This document shows positions 49,810-60,664 of a stretch of 64,000 nt of DNA, piece by piece (position 1 is the first letter of the stretch; every line of letters begins with the position of its first letter). The notes beneath the pieces are model-generated. The model searched no databases, had not been told where the DNA came from, and worked only from the letters and a program-made list of their open reading frames with translations. This DNA is from Paraburkholderia ferrariae NBRC 106233 (GTDB taxonomy: Bacteria > Pseudomonadota > Gammaproteobacteria > Burkholderiales > Burkholderiaceae): assembly GCF_000685035.1 (NCBI RefSeq), contig NZ_BAYB01000018.1, positions 186,001 through 250,000 on the forward strand, written 5' to 3'. Made by a program: the position numbers and the translations under genes.

Positions 49810-50549
49810 GGCCGGTTCCTCCCGCGTCTGGGGGCTGGCGTGGATGGCACGGATGGCGCAGGTGGCACCTGCAGGGCGGCGGAAACGAGCGCGGTGACAT
49901 GCCGGTGCAGGGCTTCGCGTTCGATCTTCGGCAAGCCGCGCGCGGTTTGCCAGACCTTCGCGGTGGCGAGCGGCAGCATGACGAGCGCGATGATCGAGAC
50001 GAACAGCAGCGGCGCTTCGAGCGCGGGATTCACGCTGCCTTCGCGCTGCGCTTCGCCGATGCGCTGCGCGAACTGCTGCAAGCGCCCAACGGGCACGCGT
50101 GCGAGCACGCGCTCGCGCAGCAGCCCCCCTTCGTTGACGATCTCGCGCAGCCAGAGCGCCGGCAGCCAGGGCTCGCGCGCCGTGACATCGAACAGCCGGC
50201 CAACCAGGTCCTGCACCAGCGCGTGCGCATCCTCGCCGCCGCGCCCGGGCACGCCGGCCCAGACGAATGCGATCGCCCGGGCGATGCGCTCTTCCACCAC
50301 GGCGTCCAGCAGCTTTTCCCGGTTGGTGAAGTAGTAGTGAACCATTGCCGATGTCACGCCCGCCGCCGCTGCGATCTGCGCCATGGTGGTGGCGGCGATG
50401 CCCTGCTGGGCGAAAAGCTGGGTGGCGCAGGCCAGCAGCCGCTCGCGTACGGCGAGATCGTCCGAGGCGCGACGTCTGCCGCGCGGCCGGGGCAGATCGC
50501 GCGCGGGCGGCGTAGTGGCCTGGCTGGCGGTGGCGGCGCGTGGATTCAT
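49806..50549 (-). CDS. TetR-family repressor of the efflux operon
   Basis: A 247-residue regulator, first gene of the operon. The N-terminal HTH is visible in LLACATQLFAQQGIAATTMA followed by QIAAAAGVTSAMVHYYFTNR. The C-terminal ~170 residues are ligand-binding (TetR_C-like, as in CecR/YbiH). CecR, in enterobacteria, controls ybhGFSR, the counterpart of this exporter, so local repression is likely. The N-terminus has an extra Arg/Pro-rich ~30-residue leader. Its stop overlaps the adaptor start. Confidence 0.9.
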   Translation of the reverse strand: MNPRAATASQATTPPARDLPRPRGRRRASDDLAVRERLLACATQLFAQQGIAATTMAQIAAAAGVTSAMVHYYFTNREKLLDAVVEERIARAIAFVWAGVPGRGGEDAHALVQDLVGRLFDVTAREPWLPALWLREIVNEGGLLRERVLARVPVGRLQQFAQRIGEAQREGSVNPALEAPLLFVSIIALVMLPLATAKVWQTARGLPKIEREALHRHVTALVSAALQVPPAPSVPSTPAPRRGRNRP

Positions 50550-50559
50550 CGCTCTAGTC

Positions 50560-50577
50560 TAATTCACGCGTTAGTTA
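50560..50577 (-). promoter_or_regulatory. Candidate operator for the TetR-family repressor
   Basis: TAATTCACGCGTTAGTTA is an imperfect dyad (TAATTCAC / GTTAGTTA, 6 of 8 positions match the inverse), 10 bp upstream of the repressor start codon. This is where autoregulatory TetR sites usually lie. Assignment is by position and symmetry only. Confidence 0.4.
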
Positions 50578-50763
50578 AATTCAAAGCCCGATGACGAGGA
50601 CGCTGCCGCTTTCGCGATTTCTTTTCTTTTGGTATCGATCAAATCTCTCGATGCCGGAGGGATCTTCCGCCTCGATTCAGACATATCCTATACAAAACCG
50701 CTCTTTTGTCCGTCAGGCTGTAAGCCTTCGGCCCCCGGGCTTTCACGCTCACCATTCCGGAAA

Positions 50764-51384
50764 ATGGATCAGACAAAGAAGCGGATTGTCGTCATCGACG
50801 CCCACCCCATCGTGTTCAATACGCTCGCCGCCGTCCTGCACGCGGAATACGAACTGAGCGGCGATAGCCGCGACGGCGAGGAAGGTTTGCGCATGGTGCA
50901 GTCGCTGCAACCGGACCTCGTGGTTCTCGACCTGGAACTGCCCAGGCTCGACGGCCTTTCCGTCATTCGGGGCATTCGCGCCAAACAGCCGCAAACCCGC
51001 GTGCTCGTGTTCTCCGCAAAACCCGAGCAGGCGATGGCGAATCACACGCGTCTCGTGGGCGCGAACGGCTATGTGAGCAAGATCCGCGGCATGGATGAGC
51101 TGCGCGGCGTGATGAAGGCCGTGCTGATGGGCTACGACTGCTTCCCGGCCGGCAGTATCGGCGGCGGGCGCGACGTGGCGCTCGACGGTCTTTCGCCGCG
51201 CGAGGTGGAAGTGCTCCGGTATCTCGCGCGCGGCATGAACAACCGGAACATTGCGGCGCACCTCGGGCTCTCGGACAAAACGGTCAGCACCTACAAGGCG
51301 CGCGTGCTCGAGAAACTGGGCGTTTCCTCGCTCGCGGCCCTGATCGAATTCGCCACGCTCAACAAGCTGCTCGACCAGGCTTAG
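50764..51384 (+). CDS. Orphan NarL/FixJ-type response regulator
   Basis: A 206-residue two-component regulator. The receiver domain (residues ~7-120) has the phospho-acceptor Asp in VVLDLELPRLDG, Ser in VLVFSAKPE and Lys in NGYVSKI. The acidic pair that binds magnesium is Asp-Ala (VVIDAHPI) instead of Asp-Asp. The C-terminal LuxR-type HTH is DGLSPREVEVLRYLARGMNN followed by RNIAAHLGLSDKTVSTYKAR. It resembles the BvgA/EvgA group. No histidine kinase is adjacent. Start at ATG 50764. Confidence 0.9.
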   Translation: MDQTKKRIVVIDAHPIVFNTLAAVLHAEYELSGDSRDGEEGLRMVQSLQPDLVVLDLELPRLDGLSVIRGIRAKQPQTRVLVFSAKPEQAMANHTRLVGANGYVSKIRGMDELRGVMKAVLMGYDCFPAGSIGGGRDVALDGLSPREVEVLRYLARGMNNRNIAAHLGLSDKTVSTYKARVLEKLGVSSLAALIEFATLNKLLDQA

Positions 51385-51410
51385 GCGGTGAGCCCGCGCG
51401 GGTGACCGCC

Positions 51411-51755
51411 TCACCCGCAAAGGACTCGATGGCCTTCGCCAATCAAGGCGGCGTTGAAGGTGGGATCGTGCTGGCCCACCCGCACTTTCGCCGGATGTCT
51501 TCCCGCAATCTCCTCGCTGAAGTCGCTGTCTGCCCACGCCTGAAAGTACCCGGCGAACGCTTCCTGTGAAGAACTCGACGCCGAATACGCGGCTTTCCAT
51601 TGGACCCCCGAAGCGGGTAGACGGCCGCCGGTGCTGCGGTCGATGATGGATCGTCGGTTTTCCAGATGATCGGCGGCGCCTTCGAACAAGGCGCGCTTTG
51701 CTGCATCGAACGGTATGCCGCCGTAAGGGTAGAGCCTGGGGGAGGGTTGCCTGCC
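51411..51755 (-). pseudogene. Remnant of an alpha/beta-hydrolase gene
   Basis: A minus-strand frame of about 115 codons reads like the lid and late core of an alpha/beta hydrolase: YGGIPFDAAKRALFEGAADH, then DRSTGGRLP, EAFAGYFQAWADSDFSEEI and VRVGQHDPTFNAALI. The last matches the strand carrying the catalytic acid (usual form VLVGEHDP...). The frame has no nucleophile GxSxG part and no C-terminal catalytic His (it stops after GEGHRVLCG). Both ends of the usual ~270-residue protein are missing, so this is a decayed fragment. Boundaries are approximate. Confidence 0.55.
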
Positions 51756-51873
51756 AACCGCTATCCTATGCGGGCCGATTCTGGCCGATTGCCTGGCCGC
51801 GTGATCGAAATCGCGGCTCGATCGCGATATAAAGGGCGCCACACCCTTTGCAACATGTCAGGCAACGCAGCGC

Positions 51874-51904
51874 TTGACCTGGAGTGCACTCGAAGTCCTA
51901 ACCT
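51874..51904 (+). promoter_or_regulatory. MerR-type autoregulatory promoter
   Basis: -35 TTGACC (51874-51879), 19-bp spacer (51880-51898) with the perfect palindrome GAGTGCACTC, -10 TAACCT (51899-51904). The 19-bp spacer is the MerR-family hallmark. The expected start point (about 51911) lies only some four bases before the ATG at 51915, so the mRNA would be nearly leaderless. Confidence 0.75.
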
Positions 51905-51914
51905 GAGATCCGTC

Positions 51915-52406
51915 ATGTCGAAATCGCTCACGATCGGTCAGGTGGCGGCTGCCACCGGCGTTTCCGCCCATACGCTGCGCTACTACGAGCAGGCAGGCTT
52001 GCTGCGCGTGGTGGGACGCAATGGCGGCGGCCATCGACTCTATTCGGCTGCGGATCTGGACTGGCTGCAATTCGTCATGCGGTTGAAGGCGACGGGCATG
52101 CCGATCAGCGAAATCCGCGCGTTTGCCGAATTGCGCGCGCAGGGCGACGCGACCTACGGCGCGAGGCGCGAGATGCTCGCCCAGCACCGCGAGGCGGTCC
52201 GTGCGCGTATTGCCGAATTGCAGGCGAATCTGTCCGCCATCACGGACAAGATCGCGTGGTACGAAACGGCCGAACGCGACGCGATGCGACATGACGATTC
52301 TTCCCGAACAGATCGACACAGAGAGGACTCGCCATGGAAAGCGGAATCGATGCAGGCACAACCACCCGGAACCTCGACCGCTACGCGCAGGGCTGGCAAA
52401 AGCTGA
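51915..52406 (+). CDS. MerR-family transcriptional regulator
   Basis: A 163-residue regulator. The N-terminal MerR HTH is LTIGQVAAATGVSAHTLRYY, with EQAGLLRVVGRNGGGHRLYS forming the wing. It is followed by the dimerisation coiled coil (EMLAQHREAVRARIAELQAN...). No metal-binding Cys is seen, so it probably senses an organic or oxidative signal (AdhR/NmlR-like). The usual family length is about 130 residues; here a 35-residue polar tail runs 73 bp into the next gene in another frame. Preceded directly by its own 19-bp-spacer promoter. Confidence 0.92.
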   Translation: MSKSLTIGQVAAATGVSAHTLRYYEQAGLLRVVGRNGGGHRLYSAADLDWLQFVMRLKATGMPISEIRAFAELRAQGDATYGARREMLAQHREAVRARIAELQANLSAITDKIAWYETAERDAMRHDDSSRTDRHREDSPWKAESMQAQPPGTSTATRRAGKS

Positions 52407-52741
52407 AGGAAATCGACGGCGAAGCGGGCGAGCGCGTGATCGCCGCGCTCGCGCCCATTGCGCCGGACTTCGGGCACCTGCTGATCGAATTCGGTTTTGG
52501 CGACGTTTATAGCCGGCCTCAACTCGACTTGCGCGCACGAGAGATCGCCACGATTGCCGCGTTGGCCGCACTCGGAAATGCGCAGCCGCAGTTGAAGATT
52601 CATATCGAGGCCGCGCTCAACGTCGGCTGCTCGCGCGACGAGATCGTCGAGGTGTTCATGCAGATGGCGCTTTACGCGGGCTTTCCCGCTGCCCTCAATG
52701 CGTTGTTTGCGGCCAGGGAAGTTTTTGCTGCGAGAGAGTGA
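52334..52741 (+). CDS. Carboxymuconolactone-decarboxylase-family (AhpD-like) protein
   Basis: A 135-residue all-helical protein of the CMD family. Conserved GFGDVYSRPQLDLRAREIAT and the HIEAALNVGCSRDEIVEVFMQMALYAGFPAALNAL helix pair are visible (the last in two blocks). It carries one Cys in NVGCSRDE, not the CxxC pair of true AhpD peroxidase partners. Thus an enzymatic or a redox-accessory role remains open. Good GAGAGGA site upstream. It starts inside the MerR gene, indicating co-transcription. Confidence 0.9.
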   Translation: MESGIDAGTTTRNLDRYAQGWQKLKEIDGEAGERVIAALAPIAPDFGHLLIEFGFGDVYSRPQLDLRAREIATIAALAALGNAQPQLKIHIEAALNVGCSRDEIVEVFMQMALYAGFPAALNALFAAREVFAARE

Positions 52742-52801
52742 GGCCCGGTCCCGCCGGGCGGCTCGCGGACCGACGAAAGCACGGACAAGAAAGCGCAGCC
52801 G

Positions 52802-52829
52802 AAAAAAAAGCCCGACTTTCGTCGGGCTT
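52802..52829 (-). terminator. Intrinsic terminator of acnA
   Basis: Minus strand: AAGCCCGAC, loop GAAA, GTCGGGCTT, then TTTTTT (stem 52829-52808, U-tract to 52802). A classic 9-bp stem with U-tract, 47 bp after the acnA stop. On the plus strand no T-tract follows. Confidence 0.9.
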
Positions 52830-52875
52830 CCAAGTGTGACTGCATCCGTTGCCGGATGCAGCACCTGCAAAGCGT

Positions 52876-55593
<2,718 letters not shown>

Positions 55594-55695
55594 GGTGTTT
55601 TCCTTCGTTTAATCGCGGAAATTACGCTTACTACACGTTTGCTGCGGTTACTGACTGATGCTCGCCTGTCCGCGGCCCGGCTGCCCGGTTCACGC

Positions 55696-57147
55696 TCAGG
55701 TTACATACAGATCGACGTATTCGTTGACGGGCAGGGCGTGAAGCCGCGCTGCGTCGAGCGAGACATCGAGAATCGCCTGCTGCTGCTTCGCGGGGAAGCG
55801 GCGCGCGAGGTTGGTGCGGAACTTCTCGACCAGCAGCGGGATGCCTTCGTCGCGCCGCCGCCGGTGGCCGATCGGGTATTCCACCACGACTTCGCCGAGC
55901 GTCGTGCCGTCGTTGAACTCGACGCGCAGCGCATTCGCGATCGAACGCTTGCCGGGATCGTGGTAATCCTTCGTGAACTGCGGGTCTTCGACGCAGACCG
56001 TCTTCGCGCGCAGCGCGTCGATGCGCGGATCGCGCGCCACGTCGTCCTCGTAGTCGGCGGCCGTGAGGCGCCCGAAGAGGAGCGGCACGGCCACCATGTA
56101 CTGGATGCAGTGGTCGCGGTCCGCCGGGTTCGCGAGCGGCCCGGTCTTGTCGATGATGCGGAGCGCCGCTTCGTGCGTGCGGAGGGTGACCCGCCTGATG
56201 TCCTCCGCCGTCTTCCCCTGCTGCGCGAGCAGGCCGTGCAGCGTCATGGCCGCTTCGGCCGCGGTCTGCGCGTGGAATTCGGCGGGAAACGAAATCTTGA
56301 ACAGCACGTTTTCCATCACGTACGTGCCGTAGGGGCGCTGGAAGCGAAACGGCTGTCCCTTGAACGAGACGTCGTAGAAGCCCCAGGTTTTCGCGCTGAG
56401 CGCCGAGGGGTAGCCCATCTCGCCCGTCTTCGCGATCAGCGCGAGGCGCACGGCGCGCGAGGTGGCGTCGCCGGCGGCCCACGACTTGCGCGAGCCGGTG
56501 TTGGGCGCGTGGCGATAGGTGCGCAGCGCCTGGCCGTCGACCATCGCGAGCGAGACCGCGTTGACGAGCTCGTCGCGCGTGAGTCCGAGCAACTGGCCGA
56601 CCACGGCGGTCGAGGCGAGCTTCACGAGCAGCACGTGGTCGAGACCGACCTTGTTGAACGAGTTTTCCAGCGCAATGCAGCCCTGGATCTCGTGCGCCTT
56701 CACCATGCCGGCGAGCACGTCCTTCATGGTGAGCGGTGGCTTGCCGCCGGCGACGGCCGTGCGCGAGAGCCAGTCGGCGGTGGCGAGAATGCCGCCCAGG
56801 TTGTCCGACGGGTGGCCCCATTCGGCGGCGAGCCAGGTGTCGTTGAAGTCGAGCCAGCGGATCATCGCGCCGATGTTGAAGGCGGCCTGAACCGGGTCGA
56901 GCTGGTAGGGCGTGCCCGGCACCTTCGCGCCGTGCGGGACGATCGTGCCCGGCACGATCGGTCCCAGCAGCTTGGTGCACGCCGGGTAGGAAAGCGCCTC
57001 GAGTCCGCAGCCCAGCGTGTCGATCAGGCAATGACGCGCCGTTTCCAGCGCGAGCGCGCTGGAAACAGGCTCGTTCAGGACATAGTCGACGATATCGACG
57101 AGTACCTGATCCGGCTGTGGCCGGACATTGGAGATCGGAGCGGACAT
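55696..57147 (-). CDS. prpD: 2-methylcitrate dehydratase (MmgE/PrpD family)
   Basis: A 483-residue PrpD-type dehydratase. Markers are ETARHCLIDTLGCGLEAL, the active-site regions IRWLDFNDTWLAAEWGHPSD and AHEIQGCIALENSFNK, and RKSWAAGDATSRAV. Length is that of true PrpD rather than the shorter MmgE group. In the methylcitrate cycle it converts 2-methylcitrate to 2-methylaconitate, and PrpD also dehydrates citrate. Here no prpB or prpC is adjacent. It sits 102 bp from acnA, same strand. A role beside the TCA cycle is inference. Confidence 0.93.
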   Translation of the reverse strand: MSAPISNVRPQPDQVLVDIVDYVLNEPVSSALALETARHCLIDTLGCGLEALSYPACTKLLGPIVPGTIVPHGAKVPGTPYQLDPVQAAFNIGAMIRWLDFNDTWLAAEWGHPSDNLGGILATADWLSRTAVAGGKPPLTMKDVLAGMVKAHEIQGCIALENSFNKVGLDHVLLVKLASTAVVGQLLGLTRDELVNAVSLAMVDGQALRTYRHAPNTGSRKSWAAGDATSRAVRLALIAKTGEMGYPSALSAKTWGFYDVSFKGQPFRFQRPYGTYVMENVLFKISFPAEFHAQTAAEAAMTLHGLLAQQGKTAEDIRRVTLRTHEAALRIIDKTGPLANPADRDHCIQYMVAVPLLFGRLTAADYEDDVARDPRIDALRAKTVCVEDPQFTKDYHDPGKRSIANALRVEFNDGTTLGEVVVEYPIGHRRRRDEGIPLLVEKFRTNLARRFPAKQQQAILDVSLDAARLHALPVNEYVDLYVT

Positions 57148-57187
57148 CGAGGCCTTCCGGAGGCTTCCTGTAGGTGCCGGCTGCGGC

Positions 57188-57736
57188 TTACTGGCCGTTG
57201 GCGCCGCTTGCGGCGGCGGGGGCGCGGTTCGCCGGGTTCAGCGCGTTCGCCTGGGTCGGCGCGAGGGCGCCTTGCTGCATTGCAACAGTCTTGCACTCGT
57301 CGGCGAGGCGCGAGCTGTCCTTATCCGAGAACAGCATCGCCTTCGTCGGGATCACGACGAGGTCGAGACCCGTGGCGGCGTCGTGGAAGCGGTCGGCGCC
57401 CGTCGTCGTGACCTGGCGCGGCAGGTTGTAGTTCTTGTTCGCCCAGTGAACCGTCACGATCTGGTCACGCGCCATGTCGCCCTTCAGGTCGAACGCGAGG
57501 CCTTCGGCGCAGCTCCAGTGCTCCGAGCCTTCCGGGATCGGATCGACCTTGGCTTCCTTGGCCGGATTGGGCTTGCGCTTGATGATGCGATGCTTCGGGG
57601 CCGGCTTCTTCGGCGTCGCGGTGGACTTCCTGGCGCTCGCCGTAGCCGACGATGTCTGGGCGGCAGCGTCGGTCGCGGCCAGCATCATCGACGTGGACAG
57701 TGCGCCAACGACGGCGGCGATCAGCAATTTCTTCAT
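57188..57736 (-). CDS. Exported MliC-like protein (possible lysozyme inhibitor)
   Basis: A 182-residue secreted protein. The signal peptide (residues 1-26) ends AAA-QTS. A Lys/Pro/Ala-rich linker (~30-62) is followed by a ~90-residue beta domain: WSCAEGLAFDLKGDM, IVTVHWANKNYNLPRQ, TTTGADRFHDAATG, LVVIPTKAMLFSDK, LADECKT. The W-x-C ... E-C pair and the order of strands resemble the membrane-bound lysozyme inhibitor MliC, but this one has no lipobox. An Ala/Pro/Asn-rich tail ends the protein. Its position inside a TCA gene row is unexplained. The MliC link is tentative. Confidence 0.6.
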   Translation of the reverse strand: MKKLLIAAVVGALSTSMMLAATDAAAQTSSATASARKSTATPKKPAPKHRIIKRKPNPAKEAKVDPIPEGSEHWSCAEGLAFDLKGDMARDQIVTVHWANKNYNLPRQVTTTGADRFHDAATGLDLVVIPTKAMLFSDKDSSRLADECKTVAMQQGALAPTQANALNPANRAPAAASGANGQ

Positions 57737-57845
57737 GGAGTCAGACCTTTATCTCTCAAATTCGGTTGATCAGTGCGCGGCCGCTGTGCGGCCGCCTGCG
57801 AGCACTGCGTGCGCCCCGAAAGCGCGCAGCGGACGCTATTTTCGC

Positions 57846-58886
57846 CTATTTATGGCCATGGACTTCAATTTCTCCCGCTTCGCGTGCTGCAAACTCGCCG
57901 CGCGCGAACAACGGCGCGGCTTCCGCGGGGATCGCGCGGCCCGAGGCCCGGGCCCGCCGCAGGACGGACCAGTAGTAGCGGTAGCTCGCGCGGTCGTGCA
58001 GCGTGTCGCCATGGCGCGTCGGTCCCCAGTGCGCGTTTTGCGCGGCGAGCAGGATTCCGGCGGCCAGCGCGATTTCCTCGTCGCGCGGCGCGAACGCGGC
58101 AACGATGACGGGAATCTGCGCCGGATGGATGCTCCACATGCGCGTGTAGCCGAATTCGTTGCGCGCGCGGGCCGCGTCGTTCGCGACCACGCCCATGTCG
58201 CGCACCTCGGTGCTGACATTGTGGGAGGGCACCTTGCCGAACGCGTGGCATGCCGCGGCGATTTCCAGCTTCGCGCGGCGCACGAGCGGATGATCGAACT
58301 GGCCCGGCGAGCGCATGGCCGTGTCGGGAATGGCGCCGTCGTGCGCGGAAACGAAGTCCATCAGGCCGAAGCTGAGCGATTCCACGCCGCGCAGCGCCGC
58401 GAGGTCGAACACGCGCGCGAGCGCGCCGTGCGTTTCCACCAGCAACTGGGCGGGAATCGGCTTGTCGATGCCCATTTCCACGCGCGTCGCCTCGATGAAC
58501 GCGACCATTTCGGCGGCGTCGCCCACGGCGCGGATCTTGGGCAGCGTGATGAAGGCCGGCGCGCGCTTTGCGGCGCGCAGGATCAGGCGCACGTCGTCGC
58601 GCCAGTGCGGGTGATGGAAGTCGTGGATGCGCACGCCCACGCGGCCGTAGCGGTCGTGTTCGCTGCCGAGGAGCGAGGCCGCGAGCTCGGCGTGCGCCGC
58701 CTCCTGGCCCACCTGGGCGCCGTCCTCGCAATCGAGCGTGATGTCGAACACCGGCCCGAGCTGCTGCTGCAGCGCGAGCGACTTCAACATCAGCTTCTCG
58801 CTGCCGGCGTAGTGGTCGCACGCGGGCAGCAGAGGGGGCGGCGCTTCGCCGTCAAACAACACTTCGGCGGGGGTGAGGGCGCGCAT
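57846..58886 (-). CDS. CitE-like HpcH/HpaI-family lyase
   Basis: A 346-residue TIM-barrel lyase of the citrate-lyase-beta/malyl-CoA-lyase family. Acidic metal ligands are in TLDCEDGAQVG and LVETHGAL; VGVRIHDFHHPHW carries the basic substrate-binding Arg; GLMDFVSAHDGAIPD is the typical loop. It is not accompanied by CitD or CitF, so it is a stand-alone CitE-like enzyme, probably cleaving or condensing a malyl- or citramalyl-CoA-type thioester. Start chosen at ATG 58886; an in-frame frame from 59033 adds an Arg/Pro-rich leader. 207 bp from mdh. Confidence 0.88.
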   Translation of the reverse strand: MRALTPAEVLFDGEAPPPLLPACDHYAGSEKLMLKSLALQQQLGPVFDITLDCEDGAQVGQEAAHAELAASLLGSEHDRYGRVGVRIHDFHHPHWRDDVRLILRAAKRAPAFITLPKIRAVGDAAEMVAFIEATRVEMGIDKPIPAQLLVETHGALARVFDLAALRGVESLSFGLMDFVSAHDGAIPDTAMRSPGQFDHPLVRRAKLEIAAACHAFGKVPSHNVSTEVRDMGVVANDAARARNEFGYTRMWSIHPAQIPVIVAAFAPRDEEIALAAGILLAAQNAHWGPTRHGDTLHDRASYRYYWSVLRRARASGRAIPAEAAPLFARGEFAAREAGEIEVHGHK

Positions 58887-59093
58887 TGTCGGCGTCAGGG
58901 GTCGAGTTGGAGAGGTGAACCTGATTCGGATGCGCCCTGCGCGGCCGGCACGGTGCGGCGGGCAAGGCGCGTCCGGATCAGGTGCGGTAGATAACGCGGT
59001 TTCGTGACAAACCCGGCCGCCGTACGCGCGCACCTGCCTGCTTTTTTTCGCGCGCGAGCCGCCCCGAGGCCGCCGGCGCGCGAAAGACCGGAC

Positions 59094-60077
59094 TTACTTG
59101 AGCAGGTGAGCGACGCCCTCGCGCTCTTCGAGCAGTTCGTTCAGCGTGCCGTCCATCTTCTCGCGCGAGAACGCGTCGATTTCGAGGCCTTCCACACGCT
59201 TGTACTCGCCGTTTTCGCAGGTCACCGGCACGCCGTAGATGATGTCTTCGGGGATGCCGTACGAGCCGTCCGACGGGATGCCCATCGTGACCCACTTGCC
59301 GTTGGTGCCGAGCACCCAGTCGCGCACGTGGTCGATGGCCGCGTTAGCCGCCGATGCCGCCGACGAGAGGCCGCGCGCTTCGATGATCGCCGCGCCGCGC
59401 TTGCCCACGGTCGGGATGAAGGTGTTGCGGTTCCATTCGTCGTCGCTGATCAGCGCGTTGAGCGACTGGCCGTCGACCGTGGCGAAACGGTAGTCGGGGT
59501 ACATCGTCGGCGAGTGGTTGCCCCACACGGCGAGCTTCTCGATCGAAGCGACCGGCTTGCCCGACTTGGCCGCCAGTTGCGAGAGCGCGCGGTTGTGGTC
59601 CAGGCGCAGCATGGCCGTGAAGTTCTTCTTCGGCAGATCCGGCGCCGACTTCATGGCAATGTAGGCGTTCGTGTTGGCCGGGTTGCCGACCACGAGCACC
59701 TTCACGTCGCGGCTTGCGACGTCGTTCAGGGCCTTGCCCTGAACCGTGAAGATTTCGGCGTTGGCCGAGAGCAGGTCCTTGCGCTCCATGCCCTTCGAGC
59801 GCGGACGGGCGCCCACCAGCAGGGCGACGTCGGCGTCCTTGAACGCAACCTTCGGGTCGTCGGTGATGACCACGCCCGCGAGCAGCGGGAATGCGCAGTC
59901 GTCCAGTTCCATCACGACGCCCTTGACGGCGGCTTGCGCTTGCGGCAGGTCGAGCAGTTGCAGGATGACGGGCTGATCCTTGCCGAGCAGGTCGCCGTTC
60001 GCGATGCGGAACAGCAGGGAGTATGCGATCTGACCTGCGGCGCCGGTGACGGCAACGCGCTTTGCGGGCTTAGCCAT
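59094..60077 (-). CDS. mdh: Malate dehydrogenase
   Basis: A 327-residue NAD-dependent malate dehydrogenase, cytosolic TCA enzyme. The dinucleotide-binding start is [20 protein letters not shown]. The mobile loop with substrate Arg residues is [18 protein letters not shown], and [10 protein letters not shown] and the catalytic His in [12 protein letters not shown] follow. This is the long (about 327) type found in beta-proteobacteria, not the enterobacterial 312-residue type. GGAG lies nine bases before the ATG. Divergent from the GntR gene. Confidence 0.98.
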
Positions 60078-60664
60078 TGAAAATCTCCAGGAAGATGCGT
60101 TAGACGCCAGGGTAAAACGCCATTCTATATGCGCGTTACGCGAAGCGTTGGTGAAACAGGCTGGCGTCAGGCCGCGGCGTGTCCGGCTGCCGGAAGACGG
60201 CCGGAGGGCGCGCAGCGGCTTCTGGCCGCCAGGCCGGTAACCTGTGCTGCGACACGAGCGAGGGGAGGGAGGGGAGTGCGATTGCGGGGATGCCCTCGGG
60301 AGGGCAGGGACGCCTCGCGCAGCCGCATCAGGGTGTGCCGACTCCTGCAACAGCTCGCTTTCGGCTGGTCCACGAAGCCGTGCGCCGGGCGCGCGACGAG
60401 AAGGCGGATCGAAACCTCTACTGCGTCTACTGCGGTGAGGGGACAACGCGATGCGAAGGTGGCCGCAGGCGTCCTGCGCCCGAGGCCGACACTGCCGGCG
60501 GCCCGCGCCGTTCTTTGCGCGAACCGGCCCGCCAACCCTTGCTCGAACGGCAGTGTAGGAGCGGGAAGGGTCAAAGTCAACCGTATCTTATGTCTTATAT
60601 AAGACATATCTGTTGCAGGAGAAATGCTGGACTCGCGGGGGGGCTTTATGTTGAAATGCGCGCC
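60078..60664. other. 587-bp divergent region between mdh and the GntR gene
   Basis: Gene-free apart from signals. The mdh leader is at the left end, and the 20-bp palindrome near 60589 is followed by the short leader of the GntR gene. The GC-rich middle (60150-60550) has open frames on both strands with no ribosome-binding site or family features, which I take as chance. Confidence 0.6.
60589..60608. promoter_or_regulatory. Perfect 20-bp palindrome, probable GntR operator
   Basis: TATGTCTTATATAAGACATA is a perfect palindrome, 56 bp upstream of the GntR-family gene start. GntR/HutC proteins bind symmetric AT-rich sites of this size, and the sequence also contains TATAAG-like -10 elements. Autoregulation and possible control of mdh or sdh are inference. 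Confidence 0.7.

Larger units (their letters stand above)
51385..51914. other. Spacer with a hydrolase remnant and the MerR promoter
   Basis: A 530-bp gap. Its left half is occupied on the minus strand by the hydrolase remnant. The right end carries the MerR-type promoter at 51874-51904. The middle (51760-51870) shows nothing that I can name. Confidence 0.6.

Noticed and set aside
52808..52829. Plus-strand terminator of the CMD-family gene
   Set aside because: The T-tract exists only on the minus strand; it fits the acnA 3' end.
60129..60602. Plus-strand 157-codon frame upstream of the GntR gene
   Set aside because: Arg/Ala/Cys-rich, no ribosome-binding site, and it ends within the operator region.
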